64,000 nt of DNA from Bog-473 sp963741995 (GCA_963741995.1 CAVUKI010000009.1:434001-498000); one strand, 5' to 3'. Counted from the first letter of the stretch, positions 1-8,604 are shown. Numbers and translations: made by a program. The notes: a model not told the origin generated them from the sequence alone.

Positions 1-522
1 TGCTTCCCCGACCGACGGAAGCAGCCGCGACGTCGACGCGCCGCGCCGGCTCCGAGTGACGCGCGGACGCCGAAGGGTGAGACGAAGACGGGTGAGGTCG
101 CGGCAGCAGGCGCGCCGGGTCCCGCGCCGGCGATGGTCACCGGCGCGAGCCTGTCGGCCGACGAACTCTGTGCGGCCAGCGGCCTCTCGCTCGACGAGTT
201 GGCGGGACTCAAGGGATTCGGCCTCGTGGAGTGTGTGACGGTGGCGGGTATCGAGACCTACGATGACGATGCCCTCACGCTGGCCAAGCTGGCGGCGGCG
301 TTCCGGGCCTTCGGGATCGAGCCACGCCACCTGCGCCTCTACCGGAACGCGGCCGATCGCGAGTTGGGTCTCATTGAGCAGGTGGTGATCCCTCTTTTGC
401 GGCAAAGGAACCCCGAATCTCGGCAGCGGGCCGTCGACGGGGCCGATCAGCTGGCTGCGCTCGGGCAGTCGATGCGAGCCACCTTGCTCCGCCAGGCACT
501 GCGCCACCATCTGGGGGGGTGA
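1..522 (+). CDS. MerR-family regulator, C-terminal part (cut by window start)
   Basis: The frame is open from base 1, so the N-terminal DNA-binding domain lies outside the window. What remains is about 45 residues of low-complexity Arg/Ala/Pro linker and a helical effector-like domain of about 125 residues, containing the phrase GIEPRHLRLYR. The next gene is a DUF151 nuclease, and another MerR gene plus gcvT/gcvP follow further on. In mycobacteria the order garA - MerR (Rv1828, FtsR family) - DUF151 - MerR (Rv1830) - gcvP is conserved, so this is most likely the Rv1828/FtsR-type regulator. The FtsR assignment rests on gene order and the C-terminal domain only. An internal ATG at 133 is probably not the start, because coding sequence continues upstream. 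Confidence 0.75.
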   Translation, partial: CFPDRRKQPRRRRAAPAPSDARTPKGETKTGEVAAAGAPGPAPAMVTGASLSADELCAASGLSLDELAGLKGFGLVECVTVAGIETYDDDALTLAKLAAAFRAFGIEPRHLRLYRNAADRELGLIEQVVIPLLRQRNPESRQRAVDGADQLAALGQSMRATLLRQALRHHLGG

Positions 523-543
523 CGCAGGGCCGGGATCGGGCGC

Positions 544-549
544 TACATT
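544..549 (+). promoter_or_regulatory. -10 hexamer TACATT, leaderless promoter of the DUF151 gene
   Basis: TACATT is followed by exactly six bases and then the ATG at 556, which places the expected transcription start on the start codon. The same spacing recurs at many genes of the window. No clear -35 is visible. Confidence 0.5.
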
Positions 550-555
550 TCAGTC

Positions 556-1056
556 ATGGTCCGTGTGCTTCTCCGTGCCGTCAGAGTGGACCTGCAATCG
601 AACACGCCGGTGCTCCTGCTGCAGGAAACCGGGGGTGAGGGGCGCACATTGCCGATCTTCATCGGGAGCCCCGAGGCAACGGCCATCGCCTATGCCCTCC
701 AGGGAGTGACGATGCCTCGGCCGCTGACCCACGATCTGGTGAAGGACATGCTGGGTGCGCTCGATATCAGTGTCGAGCGGGTGATCATCACCGAGTTGCG
801 TGCGTCCACCTACTATGCCGAGATGCATCTGGTGCGCGGGGAAGAGCGGACGATCGTCTCGAGCCGGCCGTCCGACGCAGTGGCGGTCGCCGTGCGGACC
901 GAGTCCCCCCTGTTCGTTTCCGACGAGCTCATGGAGTCCGAGGGGATCATCCTCGCGCTCGACGCCGAGGAGGAGGAGGACGACACCCCCGACGAACTGG
1001 TGGGTCAGTTCCGGCAGTTCCTCGACTCGGTGCGGCCCGAGGATTTCGAAGGGTGA
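556..1056 (+). CDS. Bifunctional nuclease-domain protein (DUF151/BFN)
   Basis: This 166-residue protein consists almost entirely of a DUF151 domain: it opens with a VRVDLQSNTPVLLLQE-type strand, then LPIFIGSPEATAIA, and has the typical SSRPSDAVAVAVR segment near residues 100-115. Members of the family fold as a small alpha/beta domain; a plant homologue has DNase and RNase activity, but the bacterial role is not settled. An acidic tail (EEEEDDTPDE) follows the domain. It is sandwiched between MerR-type regulators as in mycobacteria (Rv1829), which supports orthology. It appears to have its own leaderless promoter and overlaps the next gene by four bases (GTGA), suggesting translational coupling. 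Confidence 0.9.
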   Translation: MVRVLLRAVRVDLQSNTPVLLLQETGGEGRTLPIFIGSPEATAIAYALQGVTMPRPLTHDLVKDMLGALDISVERVIITELRASTYYAEMHLVRGEERTIVSSRPSDAVAVAVRTESPLFVSDELMESEGIILALDAEEEEDDTPDELVGQFRQFLDSVRPEDFEG

Positions 1057-1670
1057 CGGCACCTCGCTGGGCGCTCGCCTTCGTGGCGTGCGCCGGCGTT
1101 CTCTTCGCCGCGTGCAGCAACAGCCCGACCGCCTCCAAGCACGTCACGACGACCACTCGCGCCGCCGCGTCGACCGCGTCGACTCCGACCACCACCACCA
1201 CCACCACGACAGCCGCCGCGACGACATCGACAGCGGCGACGTCGAGCGCGTGCAATCACATCACGGCCTCGCCCGGCCAGGGCCAGGGGGCGGCCGGGAC
1301 GATCACCGGCGTGATCACCGTGACCAACACCGGCACCGCATCGTGCACGGTCAACGGCTATCCCACCATGGCGCTCTTCTCGGGGAGCGGGGCACCGCTC
1401 ACGGTCACGATGGCCAACGGTCTGACGGTCACCGTCTCGAGCGCGGCCAATGCGCCACCTTCCTCCATTTCGTTGGCGCCGTCCTCGACGGCGGAGTTCG
1501 CCTACCAGTTCTCGGATGTACCGGTCGGCTCGGAGACGAGCTGCCCCACCTCCGAGTCGGCCGATGTGACCATGCCAGGTGCGACCACGGCCTCGCCGCC
1601 GCTCCAGCTGGCCATTGGGCCCTGCGGGAACGGGACGATCAAAGTCTCACCGGTCTACGCCGGCTCCTGA
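1053..1670 (+). CDS. DUF4232-like lipoprotein
   Basis: A 205-residue secreted protein. Residues 1-22 form a signal peptide ending in a lipobox (LFAAC), so the mature protein should be lipid-anchored on Cys21 or thereabouts. A Thr/Ala-rich linker of about 45 residues, with an eight-Thr run, is followed by a globular domain with strands such as GTITGVITVTNTGTASC and a Cys-Pro-Thr segment, resembling DUF4232 of actinobacterial secreted proteins. The GTG start overlaps the DUF151 stop. Function is unknown. It converges with the reductase gene, the two stops being directly adjacent. Confidence 0.7.
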   Translation: MTAPRWALAFVACAGVLFAACSNSPTASKHVTTTTRAAASTASTPTTTTTTTTAAATTSTAATSSACNHITASPGQGQGAAGTITGVITVTNTGTASCTVNGYPTMALFSGSGAPLTVTMANGLTVTVSSAANAPPSSISLAPSSTAEFAYQFSDVPVGSETSCPTSESADVTMPGATTASPPLQLAIGPCGNGTIKVSPVYAGS

Positions 1671-2678
1671 TCATCCGGGCGCCTCGGCGCGCGCTGCGGG
1701 GTTGACGAGGATCCGACCGCGCACGGCGGCATCGAGCACCCGGTCCAGTGCAGCGGTGAGCCCGTCGAGGCCGATCTCTTCGTTGACCATCTCTTCGCAA
1801 TGCTGGAGCGGGAACGCATCGGCCATCTCCTGCCAGAGCTCGCGCCGCTCCGCAATGGGCGTCATGACGGTGTCGATTCCCAAAAGAGCGACGCCGCGCA
1901 CGATAAACGGGTAGACGGTCGTGGCCAGATCGTTGCCTCCGGTGAGCCCGCTGGCGGCGACGGCACCGCCGTAGCGAACGGTTCGGAGCGCTTCGGCCAG
2001 CGCCCTCCCGCCGACGCAGTCGACGACGCCCGCCCACAGCTGGGGCCCCAAGGTCCGGCCGTCGTCCTCGGTGAATTCGCGCCCGACCACGCGGCTGGCC
2101 CCGAGCTCCTTCAGGTACTCGTGTTCTGCCGTCTTGCCCGAGGAGGCGACGACCTCGAAACCGGCATGGGCCAGGAGGGCCACGGCGGCGCTCCCGACGC
2201 CACCGGAGGCGCCGGTGACCAGGATCGGTCCGTCATCGGGTGTTGTGCCGTGATGAAGGAGACGGCGGAGAGACAACAAGGCGGTGCAGCCGGCCAGGCC
2301 GATGATGGCGGCCGTGCGACACGTCAGGGCTTCCGGGAGCGGCACCACCCAGTCGGCCGGGACGCGCGCGTAGGCGGCGAAGCCGCCGTGACGGTCCACT
2401 CCGAGGTCGTAACCCTGCACCAGGACACGTTGTCCCGGCGTGAACTCGGGACTCGTGCTCTCCTCGACGCTGCCCGTCAGCTCTACGCCGGGGACGAGCG
2501 GGAAGACCCGGGCCACACGGTTCCCGGGCCGGGTGACCATGGCGTCCTTGAAGTTGATGGCGGACCACTCGACCCGAACGAGAACCTCGCCCTCAGGGAG
2601 GTCGGTGTCGGCCAGCTCGACCACCGCGGGCCGGATGACCGCCCCCGCCTTTGAGAGCAGGTAGGCCGCAAAGCGCAC
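1671..2678 (-). CDS. Acrylyl-CoA reductase-like MDR oxidoreductase (AcuI/YhdH family)
   Basis: A medium-chain dehydrogenase/reductase of 335 residues. The N-terminal GroES-like domain has the INFKDAM motif typical of YhdH/AcuI, and the Rossmann domain has GASGGVGSAAVALLAHAG for NADPH binding; zinc-ligand cysteines are absent, as expected for this zinc-independent branch. AcuI reduces acryloyl-CoA to propionyl-CoA. I chose GTG at 2678 rather than longer starts because the homologous region begins there and TACAGT lies exactly six bases upstream of it. Longer starts would run into the divergent peptidase gene. Substrate is inferred from family only; other enoyl-CoA or quinone substrates are possible. 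Confidence 0.8.
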   Translation of the reverse strand: MRFAAYLLSKAGAVIRPAVVELADTDLPEGEVLVRVEWSAINFKDAMVTRPGNRVARVFPLVPGVELTGSVEESTSPEFTPGQRVLVQGYDLGVDRHGGFAAYARVPADWVVPLPEALTCRTAAIIGLAGCTALLSLRRLLHHGTTPDDGPILVTGASGGVGSAAVALLAHAGFEVVASSGKTAEHEYLKELGASRVVGREFTEDDGRTLGPQLWAGVVDCVGGRALAEALRTVRYGGAVAASGLTGGNDLATTVYPFIVRGVALLGIDTVMTPIAERRELWQEMADAFPLQHCEEMVNEEIGLDGLTAALDRVLDAAVRGRILVNPAARAEAPG

Positions 2679-2684
2679 GGCCTC

Positions 2685-2690
2685 ACTGTA
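2685..2690 (-). promoter_or_regulatory. -10 hexamer TACAGT, leaderless promoter of the AcuI-like gene
   Basis: On the minus strand TACAGT, six bases (gaggcc), then GTG at 2678. This spacing decides the start codon. The divergent peptidase has a mirror-image signal 44 bases away. Confidence 0.5.
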
Positions 2691-2733
2691 GAGGGCGGTG
2701 CCGCCGTCAACAGCCGCGTTCTGTTGCAACGGG

Positions 2734-2739
2734 TACGTT
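2734..2739 (+). promoter_or_regulatory. -10 hexamer TACGTT, leaderless promoter of the S9 peptidase
   Basis: TACGTT, six bases (cggaac), then GTG at 2746. It supports starting the peptidase at 2746 rather than at the further upstream in-frame start at 2698. Confidence 0.5.
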
Positions 2740-2745
2740 CGGAAC

Positions 2746-4719
2746 GTGACCACCACTCCAGGGTACGGGCATTGGGCCTCGCCGCTTGCGGCAAGGGACG
2801 TGGCCCGGGCCAAGGTGTCCCTGTCAGAGCTGTGTTCGGATGGTGACGCGGTCTACTGGCTCGAATCACGGCCTGCGGAGGGAGGACGGACCGTGCTCGT
2901 CCGGGCCGGCGCCGGGGGCATGACGGACCACTCTCCGCAGGGCGTGAGCATCCGCAGTCGGGTCAACGAGTACGGCGGGGGTGCGCTCTGTCTCGTGCCC
3001 GGCCGGTCCGCCGGCGCCTTCGCCTATGTCGACCAGTCTGACCAGAGGGTGTGGTTCTGCGACGGCGCGGCCAATGGGTCCGGAGGGGTCGCTCCGGCCC
3101 CCCTCAACGCAATCCCTCCGCAGGGCGACGTGCACCGTCACGGGGGACTGAGCGCGACGGCGGACGGCGAGTGGGTCCTGGCCGTACGGGAGACCCATCA
3201 CGAGGGGGCGGCTCGGCCGGTGCGCAGTGTGGTCGCCCTGTCGACGCGGGCCGAGTCGCCGTGCGAGACCACGCTTCTGGACGGGCATGATTTTTTCGGC
3301 ACACCTCGGCCACATCCATCCGGTGACCGTCTCGCCGTGGTCGCCTGGGACCATCCGGACATGCCGTGGGATGCCTCGACCGTCTTGCTCCTGCCCCTCG
3401 GTCGCGTCGCCTGCACCTCGCACGAGCACGAGGCGCCGCGGGCGGTGGGACCGGCGTGGCGGGTCGCCGGTGGCCCGGCGGAATCGGTCGGCCAGCCCGA
3501 CTGGGGCCGGGACGGGTCCTTGCGCTTCGTCTCCGATCGGCAGGGTTGGTGGCAGCCCTACCTCCATTCGGGCCGCATCGGCGCGGACGAGGAACCGCTT
3601 CCGATGGCCGGGCTGGAGGCCGAGTTCCACGGGCCGGACTGGGTGCTCAGCCAGCGCACGATGGCGGAGATGGCCGACGGGACGCTCATCGCCCGGATGA
3701 CCGTCTCAGGGCGGGACGCGCTCGTCCGGTTGGACGCCCCCGGTGAAGCCGGGCCGCCGACTCCGGTGGCACAGCCGTGTGTCTCCATCGCCGCGCTCTG
3801 CGCGCACGGGAAGGGTGTGGCCCTGATCGGCACCACGCCCGACGCACCGTGCACCGTCTGGCTGTGGGAGGCCGAAGGGGGTTCCCGGCCCCTGCGCCCG
3901 AAGGCCGACGTGACCCTCGGCGACTCGGACGTCGCGGTGGGAGAGGCATTCACCTTGGCCGGGCGGACGGGCCGTCCGGTGCACGGCACGCTGTTCCATC
4001 CGGCCCTGGGAGAGACGAGAGGCCCCCCGGGGAGCACGCCTCCGCTGGTGACGTGGTGCCACGGAGGTCCGACGTCGTCCTGCCAGGCGGGGTTCGACCT
4101 GACGTTGCAGTTCTTCACAACCCGCGGCTTTGCCGTCGCCTGTGTCGATTACGCGGGCAGCTCGGGTTACGGGCGGGCCTACCGCTGCGCCCTGTGGGGC
4201 CAGTGGGGCGTCGCCGACTCGGAGGACTGCCTCGACGCGGCCCTGTACCTGGCGGCACACGGTGAGGTTGATCCGCAGCGGATGGCCGTACGGGGCGGCA
4301 GTGCGGGCGGCATGACGGCTCTCAACGCGCTGGCGGCGGGGGAGGGGTTCGCGGCCTGCGCCTCGTGGTACGGGGTCACCGACCTCCTCGGACTCGTCGC
4401 CACCACCCACGATTTCGAGGCCCACTACACCGATCGGTTGATCGGGCAGCTGCCCGAGGCGCGTCTGCTCTACGAGGAGCGTTCTCCCGTCCATCGTGCC
4501 GGTTCCATGGGGGGTGCCGTGCTCTTGCTCCAGGGGACCGAGGACCCCGTGGTGCCCCCTGCACAGGCTGAGAGCATGCGAGCCGCCCTGACGGCGGCGG
4601 GGACCCACTGCGACCTGGAATTCTTCGAGGGCGAGGGACACGGCTTCCGGCGGGCTGACACGCTGGCCGCATGCTTGGAGGCCGAATTGGCGTTCTACCT
4701 CCGTCAACTCCACCTTTAG
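2746..4719 (+). CDS. S9-family serine peptidase (acylaminoacyl/dipeptidyl peptidase type)
   Basis: A 657-residue prolyl-oligopeptidase-type enzyme. The N-terminal two thirds resemble a TolB-like beta-propeller (repeated GRDGSLRFVSDR / WWQPYL elements), and the C-terminal alpha/beta-hydrolase domain carries the catalytic triad: Ser519 in GGSAGG, Asp600 in GTEDPVVPP, His632 in GEGHGF. The HGGPTSS motif forms the oxyanion region. No signal peptide is seen, so it probably acts on cytosolic peptides. It is transcribed divergently from the AcuI-like gene with 67 bases between the two starts. Exact specificity (acylaminoacyl versus dipeptidyl) cannot be told. Confidence 0.9.
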   Translation: MTTTPGYGHWASPLAARDVARAKVSLSELCSDGDAVYWLESRPAEGGRTVLVRAGAGGMTDHSPQGVSIRSRVNEYGGGALCLVPGRSAGAFAYVDQSDQRVWFCDGAANGSGGVAPAPLNAIPPQGDVHRHGGLSATADGEWVLAVRETHHEGAARPVRSVVALSTRAESPCETTLLDGHDFFGTPRPHPSGDRLAVVAWDHPDMPWDASTVLLLPLGRVACTSHEHEAPRAVGPAWRVAGGPAESVGQPDWGRDGSLRFVSDRQGWWQPYLHSGRIGADEEPLPMAGLEAEFHGPDWVLSQRTMAEMADGTLIARMTVSGRDALVRLDAPGEAGPPTPVAQPCVSIAALCAHGKGVALIGTTPDAPCTVWLWEAEGGSRPLRPKADVTLGDSDVAVGEAFTLAGRTGRPVHGTLFHPALGETRGPPGSTPPLVTWCHGGPTSSCQAGFDLTLQFFTTRGFAVACVDYAGSSGYGRAYRCALWGQWGVADSEDCLDAALYLAAHGEVDPQRMAVRGGSAGGMTALNALAAGEGFAACASWYGVTDLLGLVATTHDFEAHYTDRLIGQLPEARLLYEERSPVHRAGSMGGAVLLLQGTEDPVVPPAQAESMRAALTAAGTHCDLEFFEGEGHGFRRADTLAACLEAELAFYLRQLHL

Positions 4720-4822
4720 GATCAGTCGAGGGGGCTCCTTCACGCATCCCCTCCTGTGTGCGAGGCTTTTGTGAGGCCATGCTGACCGACTCCGCGACGA
4801 CAATCCCGACCTGGGCCTCGCC

Positions 4823-6175
4823 TTGACCGACCAGTGGCTGCGGTTGTCGGCGCGCATCAAAGGGATCTCGCCGGAAGTGGGCGACGCGCTGTTGTACGGG
4901 ATCAGCGCGCTGTTCGCCCTCCTCACCATCTACACGTCGAGCAACGCGTTGTACCAGGTGTGGGGCCGCATGGCGTTGCTCCCGTTCGTTTTCGGTGCGG
5001 TGGCTTCCGCGGTGCTGGCCGGGGCCCTGCGCCGAGCCCGCCGGCGACAGGTGGGGCACGGCCTGACGAAGCGCCAGCACCGGCGCGCCTGGCTGACGCG
5101 GATCGTGGTGGCGGTGTGCGTGTTCGCCGGCTCTCTCGCCATCCCGATGGGCTTTGAGATCTTGTGGCGGTTCGACGGTGTGGCCGGATCCCACCAGCAG
5201 CCCGAGGTCGTCACCGTCGAGGTCGGAGGGCAGGACCTCGTGCACGGCACGGATCCGTACGTCGTGCCGGTGCGTCTCCATCATCCGGTGAAGTACCACC
5301 CCCCAGGTCAGCCGGACTTCGAGGGCTTCTTGCCCTACCTGCCGCTCATGGCCGTGGCCGGCATTCCGAGCGAGATCTGGCCGAACAACGGACTGAGTGA
5401 CGCACGGATCTTCTTCTGTCTCACGACCCTCGGCGTGGCTGCCGTCGCCCTCTACCTCTGTCGGGCGGATGGGCGACGAAAGATCCGCGCCATTCAGGCG
5501 CTCATCATCCTCCCGCTCGCCTCGCTGCCGCTGGCCACCGGGGGCGACGACATCCCTGTCGTGGCGTTCCTGCTCCTCGCCATCGTGCTGGCACAGCGGC
5601 GAAGGCCCTTTGCCTCGGGCGTCATTTTCGGCATCGCCTCGGCTATGAAGTTCACCGCTTGGCCGCTCGCTGCGCTGGCGCTCTTCGCAGCACGTGGGCG
5701 CGACGGCCAGCGCCGCCCGTTCTCCATGCTGGCCGGGATGGTCGTCGTCGCCGTCCCGACGATTTTCCCCTTCGCCCTGCGCGGCCCCTTCGCCCTCATT
5801 GACGATGTCGTGCTGTTCCCGCTCGGTTTGAGCAAGATCCCGACGACGGCTGCGAGTGCCTTGCCCGGTCACTTGTTGGTGAGCGAGTTCCCCTCACTCA
5901 GCCGGGCGCTGCCCCTCGCCGTCGGGATCGTGCTGGCGGTGCTCCTGGCGCGCCATCTGTATCGCCGTACCCCGAGCACAGCGGCCGAGGTCTGCCTGAT
6001 CGCCGGTGTCGTCATGTCCGCGCTCATCCTGCTGGCCCCTGATCCGCGGGTGGGGTACCTGCTCTACCCGATCAACTTTTTCGTGTGGGGCTACCTGCTG
6101 ACCGAACCGGCCCCGACGCCCGACATCCTTCCTGTCGATGCGGCGGATGCAACCGTCGGCGCCGGTTCGAACTGA
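4823..6175 (+). CDS. Polytopic membrane protein, GT87/DUF2029-like
   Basis: About 450 residues with some ten hydrophobic segments. A short basic loop (RRARRRQVGHG) follows the first two segments, then comes a soluble stretch with GTDPYVVPVRLHHPVKYHPPG and FLPYLPLMAV. That arrangement of an extracytoplasmic DPY loop with a YLP motif resembles GT-C fold mannosyltransferases of the DUF2029/GT87 group, which use polyprenyl-phosphate sugars. A substrate cannot be named. The TTG at 4823 is the only reasonable start: the frame is closed by a TGA at 4772 and no ATG or GTG lies between. A cell-envelope glycosylation role is inferred. Confidence 0.6.
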   Translation: MTDQWLRLSARIKGISPEVGDALLYGISALFALLTIYTSSNALYQVWGRMALLPFVFGAVASAVLAGALRRARRRQVGHGLTKRQHRRAWLTRIVVAVCVFAGSLAIPMGFEILWRFDGVAGSHQQPEVVTVEVGGQDLVHGTDPYVVPVRLHHPVKYHPPGQPDFEGFLPYLPLMAVAGIPSEIWPNNGLSDARIFFCLTTLGVAAVALYLCRADGRRKIRAIQALIILPLASLPLATGGDDIPVVAFLLLAIVLAQRRRPFASGVIFGIASAMKFTAWPLAALALFAARGRDGQRRPFSMLAGMVVVAVPTIFPFALRGPFALIDDVVLFPLGLSKIPTTAASALPGHLLVSEFPSLSRALPLAVGIVLAVLLARHLYRRTPSTAAEVCLIAGVVMSALILLAPDPRVGYLLYPINFFVWGYLLTEPAPTPDILPVDAADATVGAGSN

Positions 6176-6203
6176 GCGCCGCACCCACGCCGAGCGCGAC
6201 GCG

Positions 6204-6809
6204 CTACTCGGGATCGGGTACCTGGAAGAGCCGAACGGTGAACTGTGTAGTCCCACGGGGGGGTCCACCCGGTCGAAAGCTCGTCGCGTTGACGGTTGCG
6301 CCCATCTCCCAGTAGTAGCCGTCTGAACCTGCGAGCTTGCCCAGGACCTCGAGGGCACCCGGGTCGTTTCTCGCTGCCCCCTGATCAGAGATCTGCCAAC
6401 CCTGGACTTTCATGTCGGCGGCGTAGAAGGCGAGCAGCGCCGCCTGCGAATTGCTGGAGCTGAAGGTCACCTGCGCGTCGTACTGGCCCGCCCCCGCGCT
6501 GTTGTTCTGATGTGAGACCCGAACCGAGCCCGCCGGGACGGAGACGGCGTTGATGATGTTGTTCGGTGGCTCGCCGGTGCTCACAATCGGAGAGAGTGAC
6601 TCCGCAGCCTGCACTGCACGGAGCGAGATTCCCGGGACCGCCACCTCAGCGTCGGAGTGCTTCACTGCAGCAGGGGACTGGGTGGACACGATGCCGATCG
6701 TGACGAAAAGGACGAGGATCAGCGCGGCCAGGCCGAGGACAATCATTGCCGGCCGCATGGAGATTCCCCCCGGAGCCGGGGGTCGCCGCGGTTCGGATAC
6801 GTCTGGCAT
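6204..6809 (-). CDS. Membrane-anchored protein of unknown function
   Basis: 201 residues: a short Pro/Arg-rich cytoplasmic N-terminus, one membrane segment at about residues 20-42 (MIVLGLAALILVLFVTIGIV), and an extracytoplasmic domain of about 150 residues with VRVSHQNNSAGAGQYDAQVTF and DMKVQGWQISDQG. The latter part recalls small extracellular domains that read out as two beta-alpha units, but I do not recognise a family. A TAGGCT hexamer lies nine bases upstream of the ATG. It sits head-to-tail downstream of thiD with a 12-base gap, so read-through from thiD is possible. Confidence 0.6.
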   Translation of the reverse strand: MPDVSEPRRPPAPGGISMRPAMIVLGLAALILVLFVTIGIVSTQSPAAVKHSDAEVAVPGISLRAVQAAESLSPIVSTGEPPNNIINAVSVPAGSVRVSHQNNSAGAGQYDAQVTFSSSNSQAALLAFYAADMKVQGWQISDQGAARNDPGALEVLGKLAGSDGYYWEMGATVNATSFRPGGPPRGTTQFTVRLFQVPDPE

Positions 6810-6821
6810 AACGCCCCAAGC

Positions 6822-7640
6822 CTACGGCGGTCCGGACCACCCGAAATGGTCGAGGGGGCCGTGGCCGGCGCCCAGCCGCCAGTCCGCGCCGCCGGCCAGG
6901 GCCCGAGCAACGAACGCCTTGGCCAGCGAGATCGCCTCGGATACCGACGCGTCCCGGGCCAGGTGGGCCGTCACCGCGGCCGAGAGCGAGCAACCGGTGC
7001 CGTGGTCGTTCCCGGTGCCCACCCGCTTGCCCGGCAGGACGACGATCCCGTCTGGTCCCGCCACGACATCGTCTGCCGAGTCGGTGAGGTGGCCCCCCTT
7101 CACCACCACGTAGCGGGCACCCGTCGCCCTGATCCGCTCAGCGACGGCGATCCGAGCGTCGAGCGTCGCGAGGGATTCGACGTCGGTGTCGCCGAGCACC
7201 GCGGCTTCCCGCAAGTTCGGCGTGACGACCAGTGCGTGGGGGAGGAGCTGCTCCAGGTAGGCGGTGACGCCGCTGGGCTCCAGGAGCGGGTGCCCGGTCG
7301 AGGAGACCAGGACCGGATCCACCACCAGCTGGGCGAGCAACCCGCTGGCGGCCAGGTCCGCCACCGTCGTCACGATGTCGGCCGTCGCCAGCATCCCCGT
7401 CTTCACGCTGCGCACGGCGAAGTCGTCGAGCACCGTCTCGACTTGTTGCCGCACGAACGCGGGCTCGAGGGCAACGACGCCGCGCACCTCGGCCGTGTTC
7501 TGTGCGGTTACCGCGGTCACCGCACATGTGCCGTACACGCGCAGGGCGGCAAAGGTCTTCAGGTCGGCCTGGGCACCCGCGCCCCCGCCCGAGTCGGAGC
7601 CGGCGATGGTCAACGCCGTAGGCGGTGTCGGGTCCGGCAC
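6822..7640 (-). CDS. thiD: Hydroxymethylpyrimidine/phosphomethylpyrimidine kinase
   Basis: ThiD carries out the two phosphorylations that turn HMP into HMP-PP, the pyrimidine half of thiamine. The 272-residue protein starts with ALTIAGSDSGGGAGAQADLKTF, the ribokinase-fold substrate loop, and ends with the anion-hole motif GTGCSLSAAVTAHLA; KTGML and VVDPVLVSSTG are also present. GTG at 7640 is preferred because homology starts there and TATGGT lies exactly six bases upstream. It faces thiG divergently with only 38 bases between the two start codons. No C-terminal ThiE or TenA domain is fused. Confidence 0.93.
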   Translation of the reverse strand: MPDPTPPTALTIAGSDSGGGAGAQADLKTFAALRVYGTCAVTAVTAQNTAEVRGVVALEPAFVRQQVETVLDDFAVRSVKTGMLATADIVTTVADLAASGLLAQLVVDPVLVSSTGHPLLEPSGVTAYLEQLLPHALVVTPNLREAAVLGDTDVESLATLDARIAVAERIRATGARYVVVKGGHLTDSADDVVAGPDGIVVLPGKRVGTGNDHGTGCSLSAAVTAHLARDASVSEAISLAKAFVARALAGGADWRLGAGHGPLDHFGWSGPP

Positions 7641-7646
7641 CGAGCC

Positions 7647-7652
7647 ACCATA
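7647..7652 (-). promoter_or_regulatory. -10 hexamer TATGGT, leaderless promoter of thiD
   Basis: On the minus strand TATGGT, six bases (ggctcg), then GTG at 7640. It lies only 14 bases from the thiG hexamer on the other strand, so the two core promoters must overlap. Confidence 0.55.
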
Positions 7653-7666
7653 GGCGGGTACCGGGG

Positions 7667-7672
7667 TATCGT
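7667..7672 (+). promoter_or_regulatory. -10 hexamer TATCGT, leaderless promoter of thiG
   Basis: TATCGT, six bases (cgtccg), then GTG at 7679. A leaderless start excludes a TPP riboswitch in front of thiG, and none is seen. Confidence 0.55.
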
Positions 7673-7678
7673 CGTCCG

Positions 7679-8512
7679 GTGACCCGCAACGACGCCGGTC
7701 CCGGCACGCCCGTCCCACCCGAGGGCGGCCTCTGCATCGCCGGTGACGCGCTGGGCTCGCGCCTCATCCTCGGCACTGGCGGCATGACCAGCCTCGAGGT
7801 GCTGGGCGCCGCCCTCCAGGAGTCGGGAAGCGCCATGGCGACGATCGCTGTCCGGCGCGTCGAGGCCGCCGGTCGAGGATCCTTGTTGTCTCTCTTGCAG
7901 GATCTGGGCGTACGCGTACTGCCCAACACAGCCGGCTGTTTCACGGCGTCGGAAGCCGTGCTCACCGCCAAGTTGGCACGGGAGGCTTTCGGCACCGACT
8001 GGGTCAAGCTGGAGGTAATCGGCGACGACCGCACCCTGCTTCCGGACGCGGTCGAACTTCTGAGCGCAGCCGAACAGCTCGCCGAGGACGGCTTTGTGGT
8101 CCTGCCCTACACCACCGACGACCCCGTCCTGGCCTTCCGCCTGCAACAGGTCGGCTGCGCGGCGATCATGCCGCTCGGCTCACCGATCGGGAGCGGGTTG
8201 GGCATCCGCAACCCGCACAGCATCGCCCTGCTCCGTGAAGCCGTTGACGTCCCAGTGATCCTGGACGCGGGTATCGGCACGGCGTCGGACGCCGCCCTGG
8301 CCATGGAGCTGGGCTGTGACGGCATCCTCGTGGCGACGGCCGTCAATCGGGCCCATGATCCGGTGGCCATGGCCCGGGCCATGCGACTCGCGGTCGAGGC
8401 CGGCGCCGAAGCGAGGCGAGCCGGCCGCATTCCCGTTCGCTTCCACGCCGAGCCCTCGAGCCCCCTGGAAGGACGGGCCGATCTTGCGGGGGGTGGACCC
8501 GCTCCACTCTGA
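7679..8512 (+). CDS. thiG: Thiazole synthase
   Basis: ThiG builds the thiazole phosphate half of thiamine from deoxyxylulose phosphate, dehydroglycine and ThiS thiocarboxylate. The 277-residue TIM barrel has the Schiff-base lysine in WVKLEVIGD, the GCAAIMPLGSPIGSG loop, and the DAGIG and GCDGILVATA phosphate-binding segments. The chosen GTG agrees with the leaderless promoter. Unlike the common actinobacterial thiE-thiO-thiS-thiG order, no thiS or thiO neighbour is present here, so those partners must lie elsewhere. A C-terminal extension of about 20 residues, rich in Pro and Gly, follows the barrel. Confidence 0.93.
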   Translation: MTRNDAGPGTPVPPEGGLCIAGDALGSRLILGTGGMTSLEVLGAALQESGSAMATIAVRRVEAAGRGSLLSLLQDLGVRVLPNTAGCFTASEAVLTAKLAREAFGTDWVKLEVIGDDRTLLPDAVELLSAAEQLAEDGFVVLPYTTDDPVLAFRLQQVGCAAIMPLGSPIGSGLGIRNPHSIALLREAVDVPVILDAGIGTASDAALAMELGCDGILVATAVNRAHDPVAMARAMRLAVEAGAEARRAGRIPVRFHAEPSSPLEGRADLAGGGPAPL

Positions 8513-8552
8513 CGCCTGCCGGCTTGACCTGGTCGCGTGCGGGTTCTTAAAG

Positions 8553-8569
8553 TTAGGTCCGCCTAAGAT
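8553..8569 (+). promoter_or_regulatory. DtxR/IdeR-like palindrome overlapping a -10 (TAAGAT)
   Basis: TTAGG-TCCG-CCTAA at 8553-8566 is a perfect inverted repeat matching the half-sites of iron- or manganese-responsive DtxR-family repressors. The right arm is part of TAAGAT (8564-8569), a reasonable -10, so a bound repressor would block the promoter. It lies 36 bases before the ABC permease start. The match to the family half-site is seen; which metal it senses is inferred from the transporter type. Confidence 0.65.
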
Positions 8570-8604
8570 ACGGGCAGATTCGGAAGGCGGCGATCGCGGG
8601 TGCG

